A program made the position numbers and the translations under genes. Below, piece by piece: positions 34,088-43,146 of a stretch of 64,000 nucleotides of DNA (its first letter is position 1; the number at the start of each line of letters is the position of its first letter). The notes below the pieces were generated by a model. That model did not search any database, was not told the DNA's origin, and saw nothing but the letters and a program-made list of their open reading frames with translations. Origin of the DNA: Smithella sp. (GTDB lineage: Bacteria > Desulfobacterota > Syntrophia > Syntrophales > Smithellaceae). Location of the stretch: positions 62,001-126,000 of the forward strand of contig JAGPFC010000007.1 in the NCBI GenBank assembly GCA_018056685.1, written 5' to 3'.

Positions 34088-37000
34088 TATCTTTTCTTTC
34101 CCACAAACCACTTTTCTTCAGTTCCTTTGAAATCTGAAGAAAAGACTTGGACATTAAATTTTGCTCTTTTCATGAAATTGACAATTTCCTGTTCGGAGCG
34201 GAATCTGTTCGGCATGCGCGTAATTTTTAATCGGGTGGTTTCTATCCAGCGCTTCCATGGATTTGTCTTATCCGAAGGAATGGTTGCCCGGACAAGCAAT
34301 GTCCCGCCCACCGATAGTTTTTCGTAAATCCGTTGAAAGACAATCTGCACTTCTTTGTCGTCAATCAGATGCAGCATGTCCAGCATGAGGACGTAATCAA
34401 CGTCTCCTTCGACTTGAGGCAGATCGGGTGCGCGTCCAACTTCCACTGTTCCGCGGTTGCCGATGACGCGCGAAGCAATCAGCACGCGCTCTTCATCGGG
34501 TTCAATGCCGAACACCTGAGCCCGTGGATAAATTTCCAGAAGCCACGTGGCGGGAACGCCAAAGCCGCAGCCGATATCAATAATCCTTCGCGGATTTTTT
34601 ACGTATTTGTCCAGTTCCCTGAACATCGGATCAATCATCATTTTCATGCGGGCGAAAATGCGAGGATACGCGGGCAGATGCCGGTAGCGCAAAACCGTTC
34701 GGCGCAGATGTTCTTTTGAGCCGATGTCAAAATCCCCCGTCGGATATTGAATTGGCGCAAATATTTTTTCCATTAACACCGGCAGGATAAAGAATACGCC
34801 GATCAGGGAATACGTGATGCCTAAAGAAGAAACCACACCGATGCTGCGCAAGAGTGCGTGGTCGGCCAGCGCCAGGATACCGAAGCCGATTAAGGTGGTC
34901 AGTGCCGCCAGAAATATGGCCAGCTTAATGGTGTCCATGGCCGGACATTTTTCATCGAAGTGACGCTGGTAATGGCAGATATAATAAACCGCATAATCAT
35001 CCCCCATGCCCATGATGACAATCCAGAGCATGATGCCGGGAATATCCAGCGGATGGCCGATGAGTTTCATCGTACCCAGGGTGGCAAAAAGCGCGAAGAC
35101 AATCGGCGCCAGCACCGCGAGCGTTAACTTCCAGTCCAGAAAATATAAGAAAGTAATCAGTACCAGACCGATGCTGATGATCAAGGCGATTTCCAAAAAA
35201 AGATTTTTCAGAAAATCGCCCAGCCGCTTGTTGAACAAATCGGCGTCGAATAGTTTAGCCAAACCGCCTCGGGAAATCCGTCCGAAAAAATCTTCCGCGT
35301 TGTAATTTTTTCCGGCAGCAAGGAGACTTAATTGCGTGTAACCGGAGGCATCCTTGGCAATACCCAGCATTTCAAAATATTTTTCAGGGATCTCGAACGT
35401 ACCTGTATTTTCCCGATGAATGATTTCCCAGAAGGGTTCAAAAGCGTTTGACGCAAAGCCATTTTCACGAGCCGCCTTTTCCAGATCACGCTTGAAGGTT
35501 GCTATCCGATCTTTGTTCCAGAAGGCACGCCAGGCTGCAAGATTCTTTTGAGCGGTCTCCTGTGTAGGAAATAGAACAGTTGGCAGAAAAGGTGACGATA
35601 ATTTTTCATCCCGCACATCTCCGGCCAGCCAGCCGGCCAGTTGATCATTTTTTTTCCGGAGTTGCTTCTCATCGGATGCTTCCAGAAAAACATAGCACCG
35701 GCCGGAAAGATTACCCCATACGTCCCGCATTTTCCTGTCGGCGTTTATGGTCTCTTTGCTCATGGAATTCATGGAATTCATATCCACATTGAAAACCGGT
35801 TTGGCGAAAAAGAGCATCGCCAGGCCGAAGATAATCGCGGCAATCAATTTCCATTTGGCGGGAGCGGCAATTATTTTGACGGCATTGAGCAGCAGGGGGT
35901 TGCCCGGTTTTGTCGCCGGCGGCATGGCGGGAAAGATTTTTGGAAAAACAAGATGGACAAACAGCAAAGCGAAGGCGACGCCGAGGGCGGAAAAGACACC
36001 GATTTGCGCCAGAATTTTAAAATCGCTGATGAGCAGCAGCAGAAAAGAACCGACCGTGGTCAGGACGGCCAGAAACTCCGCCGACCAGACCTCCCGCGCC
36101 ACATTCTTCCCATAGGTGGTATGCGGCTGATCCAGAAAAAGCAGGTACGCGATACCCAGATCAACGGTAAAGGCCATGATGGCGCTGCCGAAACCGACGG
36201 CGATGATTGACATGGATTTGAAGAAAAAGGAACAGACAAACAGAGCGGCTATCGCGCCCACGGTTGAAGGGAGCAGCGCCAGCAGGCCGATGAGCGGACG
36301 GGGAAACGCAACGATGAGCAAAAGAGCGATGCCCAGCGTTGTGAAGGTCACGGCCATCTGCATGTCGCTCTTGGCGGTGGTTTCGTTATCCAGGGCCACA
36401 CGATAAGCGCCTGTGGAAGTCAACTGATAATGATTGCCGTTTGCCGCCAGATCTTTTTGGCAATCTTCCAGAAGTTTTTCGATCTTTGCGGCCACTGCCG
36501 TGTCTGTTCCGGAACCCTTGACTTTGGCAATGATCAGCGCGTTTTTGCCGTCCGCTGAAATCAACTGCCCCTGATAAAACTGCGCCTTGTTGGCGGGAAG
36601 CAGGGCGGACATTTGTTTCAGAATGACGGCGGAAAATCCCAGTGGGTCTTTGGCGATCATTTCGCCGCGGCCGATTCCTTCGAGCTGTTCCAGACCCTGC
36701 CGGTTTTGCGCCAAGGCGTCCTTTATTTTGTCCGGCGTCAACAATGGCGCAATTTTCTTTTCCAGATCGTCGGCGCTTAAGAGCGCGGGCAGGTTGTCGC
36801 TGACATGCGCCATGAGCTCTGGAAAATTCTGAGCGTCGTCCCCGATGCCGACTTTGGTGAAAAGGCCGCTTTGATTAAGCTTGTCTGAAAGTTTTGCCGC
36901 CGTGCTGATCAGTTGGTCTCGATCAGGCAAGGTCTGCTCAAGGTTGATGAATACCTTGTCCTGAACGGGCAGATGTTTGACAATCAGGCGTGCGTCAGCC

Positions 37001-37146
37001 AGCACCGGATCCTTGTGCGGCATGGATTCCAGAATATCGGTTTCGATTTTCAGATTTTTTGATTCCCAGAAAGAAAGTCCCGCAACCATTGCGGCAACGA
37101 TAAAAATGATGGGCCAGTTTATTTTGTATTTACGAAATAAAGACAT
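34087..37146 (-). CDS. MMPL/RND-type exporter fused to a methyltransferase
   Basis: A 1019-residue protein. Residues about 1-790 form an MMPL-type exporter: helix 1, a periplasmic loop (about 35-240), six helices, a second loop (about 430-640) and five more helices, with MGMGDDYAVYYICHYQRHFDE typical of the family shortened here to its core. Residues about 840-1019 are a class I SAM-dependent methyltransferase with DIGCGFGVPA (near 856) and DYVLMLDMLHLI. MMPL exporters move lipids or aryl polyene products toward the periplasm. Carriage of the methyltransferase on the exporter's cytoplasmic tail suggests methylation at the point of export. The acyltransferase follows with a stop-start overlap. 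Confidence 0.85.
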   Translation of the reverse strand: MSLFRKYKINWPIIFIVAAMVAGLSFWESKNLKIETDILESMPHKDPVLADARLIVKHLPVQDKVFINLEQTLPDRDQLISTAAKLSDKLNQSGLFTKVGIGDDAQNFPELMAHVSDNLPALLSADDLEKKIAPLLTPDKIKDALAQNRQGLEQLEGIGRGEMIAKDPLGFSAVILKQMSALLPANKAQFYQGQLISADGKNALIIAKVKGSGTDTAVAAKIEKLLEDCQKDLAANGNHYQLTSTGAYRVALDNETTAKSDMQMAVTFTTLGIALLLIVAFPRPLIGLLALLPSTVGAIAALFVCSFFFKSMSIIAVGFGSAIMAFTVDLGIAYLLFLDQPHTTYGKNVAREVWSAEFLAVLTTVGSFLLLLISDFKILAQIGVFSALGVAFALLFVHLVFPKIFPAMPPATKPGNPLLLNAVKIIAAPAKWKLIAAIIFGLAMLFFAKPVFNVDMNSMNSMSKETINADRKMRDVWGNLSGRCYVFLEASDEKQLRKKNDQLAGWLAGDVRDEKLSSPFLPTVLFPTQETAQKNLAAWRAFWNKDRIATFKRDLEKAARENGFASNAFEPFWEIIHRENTGTFEIPEKYFEMLGIAKDASGYTQLSLLAAGKNYNAEDFFGRISRGGLAKLFDADLFNKRLGDFLKNLFLEIALIISIGLVLITFLYFLDWKLTLAVLAPIVFALFATLGTMKLIGHPLDIPGIMLWIVIMGMGDDYAVYYICHYQRHFDEKCPAMDTIKLAIFLAALTTLIGFGILALADHALLRSIGVVSSLGITYSLIGVFFILPVLMEKIFAPIQYPTGDFDIGSKEHLRRTVLRYRHLPAYPRIFARMKMMIDPMFRELDKYVKNPRRIIDIGCGFGVPATWLLEIYPRAQVFGIEPDEERVLIASRVIGNRGTVEVGRAPDLPQVEGDVDYVLMLDMLHLIDDKEVQIVFQRIYEKLSVGGTLLVRATIPSDKTNPWKRWIETTRLKITRMPNRFRSEQEIVNFMKRAKFNVQVFSSDFKGTEEKWFVGKKR

Positions 37147-37272
37147 TAATACCTGTAAAATCTTTTATTTACCCATATTTGAAGTTTATTTTTAAAACAT
37201 ATTTTACGGATGCTGGCAAGACAAAAAGCCGGAATGGAAAAAGATGACGGGAAGATTAACGGACCTTGGAAG

Positions 37273-37989
37273 CTATTGTCGCGATGGAAATATCCGGGTG
37301 AAAATCAAACGGGTGAAGGTTGAGGAGTTGCGCAGGAAATCCACAAAAGGGAGAAAGTGAGAAATTCTTCTTCCCTCCGGATTGTAATGAACGCGAATGG
37401 GCGCTTCCATAACCGGCACGCCTTTTCTTTTGGCCTGTACCAGAATTTCCACCTCAAACTGAAAGCGCCGCGCCTTTGTTTTTAAGTTAAGCGCCTCGGG
37501 CAGAGGATAAACGCGGAATCCGCTTTGGGAATCCGAAATAGCCGGGCCGCCGGAAGTCCGTACCCAGAAGTTGGAAAACTTTCTGCCAAAACTGCTTGTC
37601 CAGGGAACATGTTTGCCAACCATGCCTTCTCTGGCACCGACAACAATCGGCCGCGAATTTCCTGGTATGGCTTTGATAAGATTTTTTGCATCTTCCGGAT
37701 AGTGCTGGCCGTCGGCGTCAATCGTGATTGCCCAATCTGCAACAGCAGAAGCGGCGACAAAACCCGTCAGAATTGCGGCGCCCTTCCCCTGGTTTTTCTC
37801 ATGCCGCAGGATTTGAATGCCTTTGATTTCTTTTATCTGGTCATGGATATTTTCAGTTGAGCCGTCATCAACCACAAAGACAGGATAGCCGAACTTCTGG
37901 GCGTCTTTAATCACCCGCGCCACCGTCCCGGCATGATTGTAAACAGGAATGACAAAAGCAAAGTTTTTTTTATTTTTTGATCGGCTCAA
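37273..37989 (-). CDS. Family 2 glycosyltransferase (dolichol-phosphate mannosyltransferase-like)
   Basis: A 238-residue soluble enzyme with the GT-A fold. FVIPVYNHAGTV starts the nucleotide-sugar region, VVDDGS follows, and DADGQH carries the metal-binding Asp residues. DSQSGFRVYP is typical of DPM1-like members. No membrane anchor is present. Comparable glycosyltransferases occur in aryl polyene loci. The sugar and acceptor are unknown. It lies 20 bases after the FakA/FakB-like gene. Confidence 0.87.
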   Translation of the reverse strand: MSRSKNKKNFAFVIPVYNHAGTVARVIKDAQKFGYPVFVVDDGSTENIHDQIKEIKGIQILRHEKNQGKGAAILTGFVAASAVADWAITIDADGQHYPEDAKNLIKAIPGNSRPIVVGAREGMVGKHVPWTSSFGRKFSNFWVRTSGGPAISDSQSGFRVYPLPEALNLKTKARRFQFEVEILVQAKRKGVPVMEAPIRVHYNPEGRRISHFLPFVDFLRNSSTFTRLIFTRIFPSRQ

Positions 37990-38009
37990 ATCCTGTTTAC
38001 CATTTAAAT

Positions 38010-39725
38010 TTATTTAGTTTCAGGCAGGAAGGCTATCCCCCACGTCCCCGGCCCCATATGCGCGCCGGACGTCAGTGACAGGGGCTGAAGAATAATTTCA
38101 GCATTCGGATATAATTCGTCCAGCTTTTTCTTCATCGTACCTTCCACCCAATTTTTGTTGTCAGAATATTCCAGCATGATGAGAGCGCGCGAATCGTCTT
38201 TAATGGCGACGTCCAGTTTTCTCAGAGCGAACTTCATCTGGTCTTCCTGATTTTTAGCCGAGCCGACTTTTTTTGCGCCTTCGGGCAGCGGCGAGATGAT
38301 CGGTTTCACGTTCAGCATGTCACCAAACAGGGCGCTTGTCTTGGAAAGACGTCCGCCTTCGGCCAGGTATTGCAGTTTATCAAGGAACACATATTCCTCG
38401 CATTCCTGCACAGCTTTCCGGGCAAAGACGACGGTCTTTTTCATGTCTTTCGTTTCAGCCAGATAGCGGGCGGTCGCCAGCGCGATGGTTCCGAGTCTTC
38501 CCGATGCCGCGCCAGTATCCATGATCAGAAAACTATCCTGTTTGTTGTGTTCTTTCATCCATTGCTGTGCCGCCTGAAAGTTGCCGGTATAAACAGAACC
38601 GACACACAGATACAGAACCTTTTCAAAACGCTCCAGTGCGCTTTCATAAAATTGATGCCGTTCATAAACGGAAGCCTGTGAGGTGGAAACCTTCACGCCT
38701 TTTTTCATCGCGTTGTAGAGTTCCTCGGGATGAAAAAAAGTTTCGGGCAGAGATTTATCGCCGACCGTCAGATAACTGTTTAAAAGCGTGAAGCCGTATT
38801 GTCTGGCGTCCTGATGGGTCAGCGATCCGGCGGCATCGGTCATGATATGAAACGTCTGACCGTCTTTGAATTGCATGAATCGGGTAATCTGAGAGGCGAG
38901 ATTATCATCTTCCCAGGTCACGACGTTTCCCAGGCCGGTCATCTGTTCGCGAACCTTTTCCTTATCCCGCGTGTGAAGATGTATTTTGTAAAAATCACCT
39001 TCGGGAATGATAATGACTTCGTCCTGGACGCTGGTGATGATCTTGATTTCGTCAGGCGAGTAACGCGGGGCCTTGACGACAAAGTCAACGCAATAGCCGG
39101 ATTCCTCGTTTTCCTGAAACGAAGATGATATCTTGAGCCGGTCTTTGAACGTTTCCGTTACGGGGCGGCAATTATCCGGAATCCCCGCAAGCGTGTAGAA
39201 AAAACCCTCAAAAAAAATATAGATCCCCAGAGCGCCGGCATCCACCACCCCGGCTTCCTTCAATCTTGGCAGTTGTTCATGGGTTTCGTGGACGGCCTTT
39301 TCCAGAGAGGCAATGATTGCGTTCACCGTTGGTTGGTCAGATTTTGTTTCCCCTGTCAAAGAATGGGCCAAAGCGTCAAAGACACTCAGCATCGTGCCCG
39401 TCCGGGGATTGCTTACCGCCAGCCAGGCTTTCTTCGCGCCCTCTTTGGCGCGGTCTCCCAGTTGCGAAACATTTTCAGCCCTGCAAAAAGCGGAAAAAAA
39501 CTGCGAGGCGATATTGCCGGAATTGCCGCGCGCCGACACTAAAAGTTCGTGGATAATGTTTTGTTCAGGTTGGCCGACAGCGCGCAGAGCGAAAAGACTG
39601 ACTGTGAGATTTCTGCCGGTGTCGCCGTCGGCGACGGGAAAGACATTGATGGAATCAAGCAAATCCGCGCGGGCAACAAGCCTCTCCAGACCGGCGATAA
39701 AAGATTTCTTCAAAATCTCTTCCAT
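38010..39725 (-). CDS. DAK2-DegV fusion (FakA-FakB-like fatty acid kinase)
   Basis: A 571-residue fusion. Residues about 5-195 are a DhaL/DAK2 kinase domain with FPVADGDTGRNL and SARGNSGNIASQFF, which bind Mg-ATP in FakA. Residues about 215-275 match the FakA C-terminal region. Residues about 290-570 are a DegV fatty-acid-binding domain (MTDAAGSLTHQDARQYG, VSTSQASVYE and a late TSGAHMGPGTWG). In Firmicutes FakA phosphorylates a fatty acid held by a separate FakB. A single chain could make acyl-phosphate from a free acid released by the thioesterase downstream. Its stop is 1 base before no spacer-free neighbour on the thioesterase side, so the genes are coupled. Confidence 0.85.
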   Translation of the reverse strand: MEEILKKSFIAGLERLVARADLLDSINVFPVADGDTGRNLTVSLFALRAVGQPEQNIIHELLVSARGNSGNIASQFFSAFCRAENVSQLGDRAKEGAKKAWLAVSNPRTGTMLSVFDALAHSLTGETKSDQPTVNAIIASLEKAVHETHEQLPRLKEAGVVDAGALGIYIFFEGFFYTLAGIPDNCRPVTETFKDRLKISSSFQENEESGYCVDFVVKAPRYSPDEIKIITSVQDEVIIIPEGDFYKIHLHTRDKEKVREQMTGLGNVVTWEDDNLASQITRFMQFKDGQTFHIMTDAAGSLTHQDARQYGFTLLNSYLTVGDKSLPETFFHPEELYNAMKKGVKVSTSQASVYERHQFYESALERFEKVLYLCVGSVYTGNFQAAQQWMKEHNKQDSFLIMDTGAASGRLGTIALATARYLAETKDMKKTVVFARKAVQECEEYVFLDKLQYLAEGGRLSKTSALFGDMLNVKPIISPLPEGAKKVGSAKNQEDQMKFALRKLDVAIKDDSRALIMLEYSDNKNWVEGTMKKKLDELYPNAEIILQPLSLTSGAHMGPGTWGIAFLPETK

Positions 39726-39726
39726 T

Positions 39727-40143
39727 TTAGAAACCGAACGCGTTGCGAATTTCCTGCGGAACTCTGAAAACGGTTTCCATCTCGGGAACTTTAACCGTCA
39801 CCTGTTCCGTACGGCCACGCGCGCAAACCTTGCCGTTATCGGCACGACGAATTTCAAAATCCACAATGATTTTCACGCGAGCGTCGATCAGCGTGGCCTT
39901 GCAGATGATCTCGTCGCGGTGGCGCAGGGGAAGGATATGCTTGGTCGCCGTTTTGATGATGGGGAAGATTAACTGTTGCGTTGTAAAAAAGTTGTAGAGA
40001 TCAATGCCATGACTTTCAAAAAGTGCCGCGCGGGCCACTTCAAAATAGTTCAGGTAGTTGGCGTGCCATACGATCTGCATCGGATCAAGATCGAAAAAAG
40101 GAATGCTTATTTTTACTTCAAAACTTTTTTGTTTTTCATTCAT
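39727..40143 (-). CDS. Hot-dog acyl thioesterase (YbgC/4-HBT type)
   Basis: A 138-residue protein with the 4-hydroxybenzoyl-CoA thioesterase motif FFDLDPMQIVWHANYLNYFE (Asp near 17), followed by the helix AR. The fold is a single hot-dog domain. The ATG at 40143 is chosen because it lies 4 bases after the ammonia-lyase stop; a longer frame runs back into that gene. Such enzymes release acyl or aryl chains from ACP or CoA and are standard parts of aryl polyene loci. Confidence 0.85.
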   Translation of the reverse strand: MNEKQKSFEVKISIPFFDLDPMQIVWHANYLNYFEVARAALFESHGIDLYNFFTTQQLIFPIIKTATKHILPLRHRDEIICKATLIDARVKIIVDFEIRRADNGKVCARGRTEQVTVKVPEMETVFRVPQEIRNAFGF

Positions 40144-40147
40144 GGTT

Positions 40148-41692
40148 TTATTTGAAGAAATCGGAGTATTGAATGGCCGCGCACACTTTGGCGATGTCTT
40201 TATCCATCGCCCGGTCGTCCACAACCGGGGCGCTGACCGAACGGATACGTTTCATGAGATTCGACAGCGCCGGTCTTGTTTCAATATTGTTTCTGATGTC
40301 GCAGGCCTGGGCCGCCGCCAGCAAATGAATGGCCACAACGCGTTCTGTCAACGTGCAGACTCTTTCGGCATCGCGCGCCGCAATGGTTCCCATGCTGACC
40401 TTATCCTGATTATGCGATTCGGTGGAGCGTGAAAACGATGCCGCCGGCATGGTGGCCTTCAGCGCCTCCGCCGTCAGCGCTGACGCGGAAATAGACATGG
40501 CCTTAAAGCCGTGACGCAATCCCTTTTCTCCGGCGGATTTCCGGACCAGATCGCCGGGCAGGCCGCGGTTTAAATTCGGATTAACCAGCAGCATAATCTG
40601 CCGGTCGCACATATCGGCAACGGACGCCAGCGCGGCTTTTAATCCGTCCATCGCGAAAGCAATATGGCCGCCGTAAAAATTCCCGCCCATCAGGACCTCG
40701 CCGGTTTCAGGATCAAAAAGAGGATTGTCGTTCGCGCTGTTGGCTTCCATTTCCACCCATTTTTTTATCCATTCCAGGCTGTCGTATAAAACGCCCGCCA
40801 CCTGTGGAGCGCAACGCAGAGAATAAGGATCCTGCAACGTGTCCAGCGCGTCATCTTCCAACTGGTGCGCCGCCACTTTGGCTTTTAAAAGATGGATGAT
40901 TTTTGCCGCAACAAAGGTCTGCCCCGGGAAGGGTTTGGCCTCCGAGATGACCGGATGATAATGCTGAGCATTTCCTTTCAGGGCATGAATGGAGAGCGCC
41001 GTCGCACAAATCGCCGCCGATAAAATCCGCCAGGCTCTTTCCACGGCTAAAACAGCTATGCCCGTCATGGTGGTTGTGCCGTTGACCATCGCCAGCGGTT
41101 CTTTAGGCAGGTATTTGTAAGGCTTAAGTCCTGCTTGTTTTATTGCCTTCGCTGCCGGCATGGTTTTGCCCCGATAAACGACATCACGCCGACCCATCAG
41201 ACAGGCGCCGATGTAGGACATCGGCGTCAGATCACCGGAGGCGCCCACCGAGCCTTCACAGGGAACCACCGGCGTTATGCCGTGATTCAAAAAGTCAGCC
41301 AGCTGCTGAAGCAGGTTAACCGAGACCCCTGAATACCCGCGCGCCAGACAAATAATGCGGCACAGCATGGCCGCACGCGTTTCTTCGATGCCAATAGGCT
41401 CGCCCGTGCCGCAACCGTGAAATTCGAGAATGTTGACGCCATTTTTCAGCGCGATTTCCAGAGGCATGCGTTTGCCGCATGATTTGCCGTAACCGGTTGT
41501 CACGCCGTAAACAGGAATCCCCTGCCGCATCGATTCCATCAGCCCCTTTTGCGTTCTCTTCATCATTTTGATGAATTTAGCAGATTTGCTGATCTGCACG
41601 GGTACGCCGTAGCGCGCCACAGCGATCATATCGTTAAAGCTGACACAACTGCCGTCGATAACGACAGAAGTTTTGTTATGGTTTTTTTTCAT
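40148..41692 (-). CDS. Aromatic amino acid ammonia-lyase (MIO type)
   Basis: A 514-residue enzyme of the HAL/PAL/TAL family. The MIO prosthetic group forms from A151-S152-G153 in GSVGASGDLTP. The catalytic Tyr62 lies in VYGVTTGYG and later core segments (NGTTTMTG, QDKVSMGTIA) are intact. The substrate-selectivity pair at positions 91-92 is Phe-His, unlike Ser-His of HAL, His-Leu of TAL or Phe-Leu of PAL. The enzyme removes ammonia to give an arylacrylate, the known starter in aryl polyene and related pathways. Its 5' end overlaps the second radical SAM gene by 17 bases. Substrate is uncertain. Confidence 0.88.
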   Translation of the reverse strand: MKKNHNKTSVVIDGSCVSFNDMIAVARYGVPVQISKSAKFIKMMKRTQKGLMESMRQGIPVYGVTTGYGKSCGKRMPLEIALKNGVNILEFHGCGTGEPIGIEETRAAMLCRIICLARGYSGVSVNLLQQLADFLNHGITPVVPCEGSVGASGDLTPMSYIGACLMGRRDVVYRGKTMPAAKAIKQAGLKPYKYLPKEPLAMVNGTTTMTGIAVLAVERAWRILSAAICATALSIHALKGNAQHYHPVISEAKPFPGQTFVAAKIIHLLKAKVAAHQLEDDALDTLQDPYSLRCAPQVAGVLYDSLEWIKKWVEMEANSANDNPLFDPETGEVLMGGNFYGGHIAFAMDGLKAALASVADMCDRQIMLLVNPNLNRGLPGDLVRKSAGEKGLRHGFKAMSISASALTAEALKATMPAASFSRSTESHNQDKVSMGTIAARDAERVCTLTERVVAIHLLAAAQACDIRNNIETRPALSNLMKRIRSVSAPVVDDRAMDKDIAKVCAAIQYSDFFK

Positions 41693-42944
41693 CGAACTTC
41701 CTTTCCCTGTCTGCCGTCCGTCGGACGCGCGGCTTGTATGTGCCGTCCGCCTTTTCCTTATCCATGACTTTTTTCAACAACTTAAACATTTTATAATTCT
41801 GAGGTTCTTCCTCGTAGAATTTATCCCAAGCGTAATAATACAGCTCCTGAAGTTTTTCCGGCGTCAGCTCCTTCGGCTGAAAGACGACCTTTCCGCAGGT
41901 ATAATCATTCCAATCGTAAGAAAAAATTCTTTTGGCGTCATGCAAATCATCAAAAGTCTTCGTGTGCGGAAATGGGGTCAATACCGTAAACTCCGCCATA
42001 TCCAGATCGACGTTCAGGAGAAAATCAATCAGTTTTTTAATGTAATCCTCCGTGTGATAATCCAGCCCCAGCAGAATACTTCCCTCCACGGCAATGCCGT
42101 AGTCGTGATAGCGTTTGATGCGGTCGCGAATGAAATCGGAGGTATCGAAAATAGCCTGATAGACAAACCACGCACCCGCCTGGGCGGCCAGATCCAGAAC
42201 CTGATCGTCGTTTTCAATGGGATGACAGCACCACTTCTTTTTCAAAGGAATCATTTCCCGAAACAAATCGATTTCCCATTGTTTATCCTGCGCGAGCGAA
42301 TTATCCACGATGAAAAGCCGGGTGTTGTTGATGCCCGCCATTTCTTCAAGCACTTTATCAATGGGACGGGGGCGAAAACTGCGGCCGCCCAGAAAGCGTA
42401 CCGCGCAAGGATAACAGTTGAAGCGGCAGCCGCGGGACGCGTGCACCAGATCGACCATCTGCACGCCGCGGTAATTGTATGCTTCGCGATTTAAAATGCC
42501 GCGACAGGCCGTTCCGACAGACTCAATCGGCGGCAAATCCCGCATGTAGTCATAAACTTTTTGCAGTTTGCCTTTGCGAAAATCATCAAAAACCTGATCC
42601 ATCCGTCCTTCCGCTTCGCCCAGAAAAACACTGTCGGCATGTTGCTGGGTTTCTTCAGCATGCAGCATGGTGGCAATCCCGCCGAAAATAACCTTGACAC
42701 CTTTCGCGCGTAATCTGGCGGCGATTTCCCAGCCGCGCTTGATCTGCGCCGTCAGCATCACGGAAATGCCGACAAAATCCGCCGTTCGATCGAAATCTAT
42801 CTCCTGAATGTTTTCGTCGATAAATTCAACCTGCACATCATCGGGCAGAGCGGCGGCAAAAACCACCGGCCCGTGCGGCGGCAGAATAAAAGGCGTTTGC
42901 CGGTCCAGTTTTTCCCATTTCGGATAAATCAGTGTAAAATTCAT
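41676..42944 (-). CDS. B12-binding radical SAM enzyme 2
   Basis: About 422 residues from the ATG at 42944 (an in-frame ATG at 42962 is also possible). The N-terminal cobalamin-binding fold (FTLIYPKWEKLD, VGISVMLTAQ, FGGIATMLH) is followed by a radical SAM core with C173-x3-C177-x2-C180 (CRFNCYPC). The sequence is only distantly similar to the first radical SAM protein at 23.4 kb. It is the first gene of the leftward operon. A methylation or carbon-skeleton step on the product is likely but the substrate is unknown. Confidence 0.85.
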   Translation of the reverse strand: MNFTLIYPKWEKLDRQTPFILPPHGPVVFAAALPDDVQVEFIDENIQEIDFDRTADFVGISVMLTAQIKRGWEIAARLRAKGVKVIFGGIATMLHAEETQQHADSVFLGEAEGRMDQVFDDFRKGKLQKVYDYMRDLPPIESVGTACRGILNREAYNYRGVQMVDLVHASRGCRFNCYPCAVRFLGGRSFRPRPIDKVLEEMAGINNTRLFIVDNSLAQDKQWEIDLFREMIPLKKKWCCHPIENDDQVLDLAAQAGAWFVYQAIFDTSDFIRDRIKRYHDYGIAVEGSILLGLDYHTEDYIKKLIDFLLNVDLDMAEFTVLTPFPHTKTFDDLHDAKRIFSYDWNDYTCGKVVFQPKELTPEKLQELYYYAWDKFYEEEPQNYKMFKLLKKVMDKEKADGTYKPRVRRTADRERKFDEKKP

Positions 42945-43146
42945 AAAATTTCTTTCAATCATTTAAAAGTTTACGCAACAAAGCATTATTTACAACATTT
43001 TCAAATTTACGCCAATAAAATTATTCATGAACCGTCAGGGAGCATGAGCCGTTTGTGAAAAAGCTCTCATGAAAATTTTGTTCACTGAGATTTTCTTCGT
43101 TGCAATAAATGAATAATGTTATAATAATAACAAAAAAGGAGTCCGG

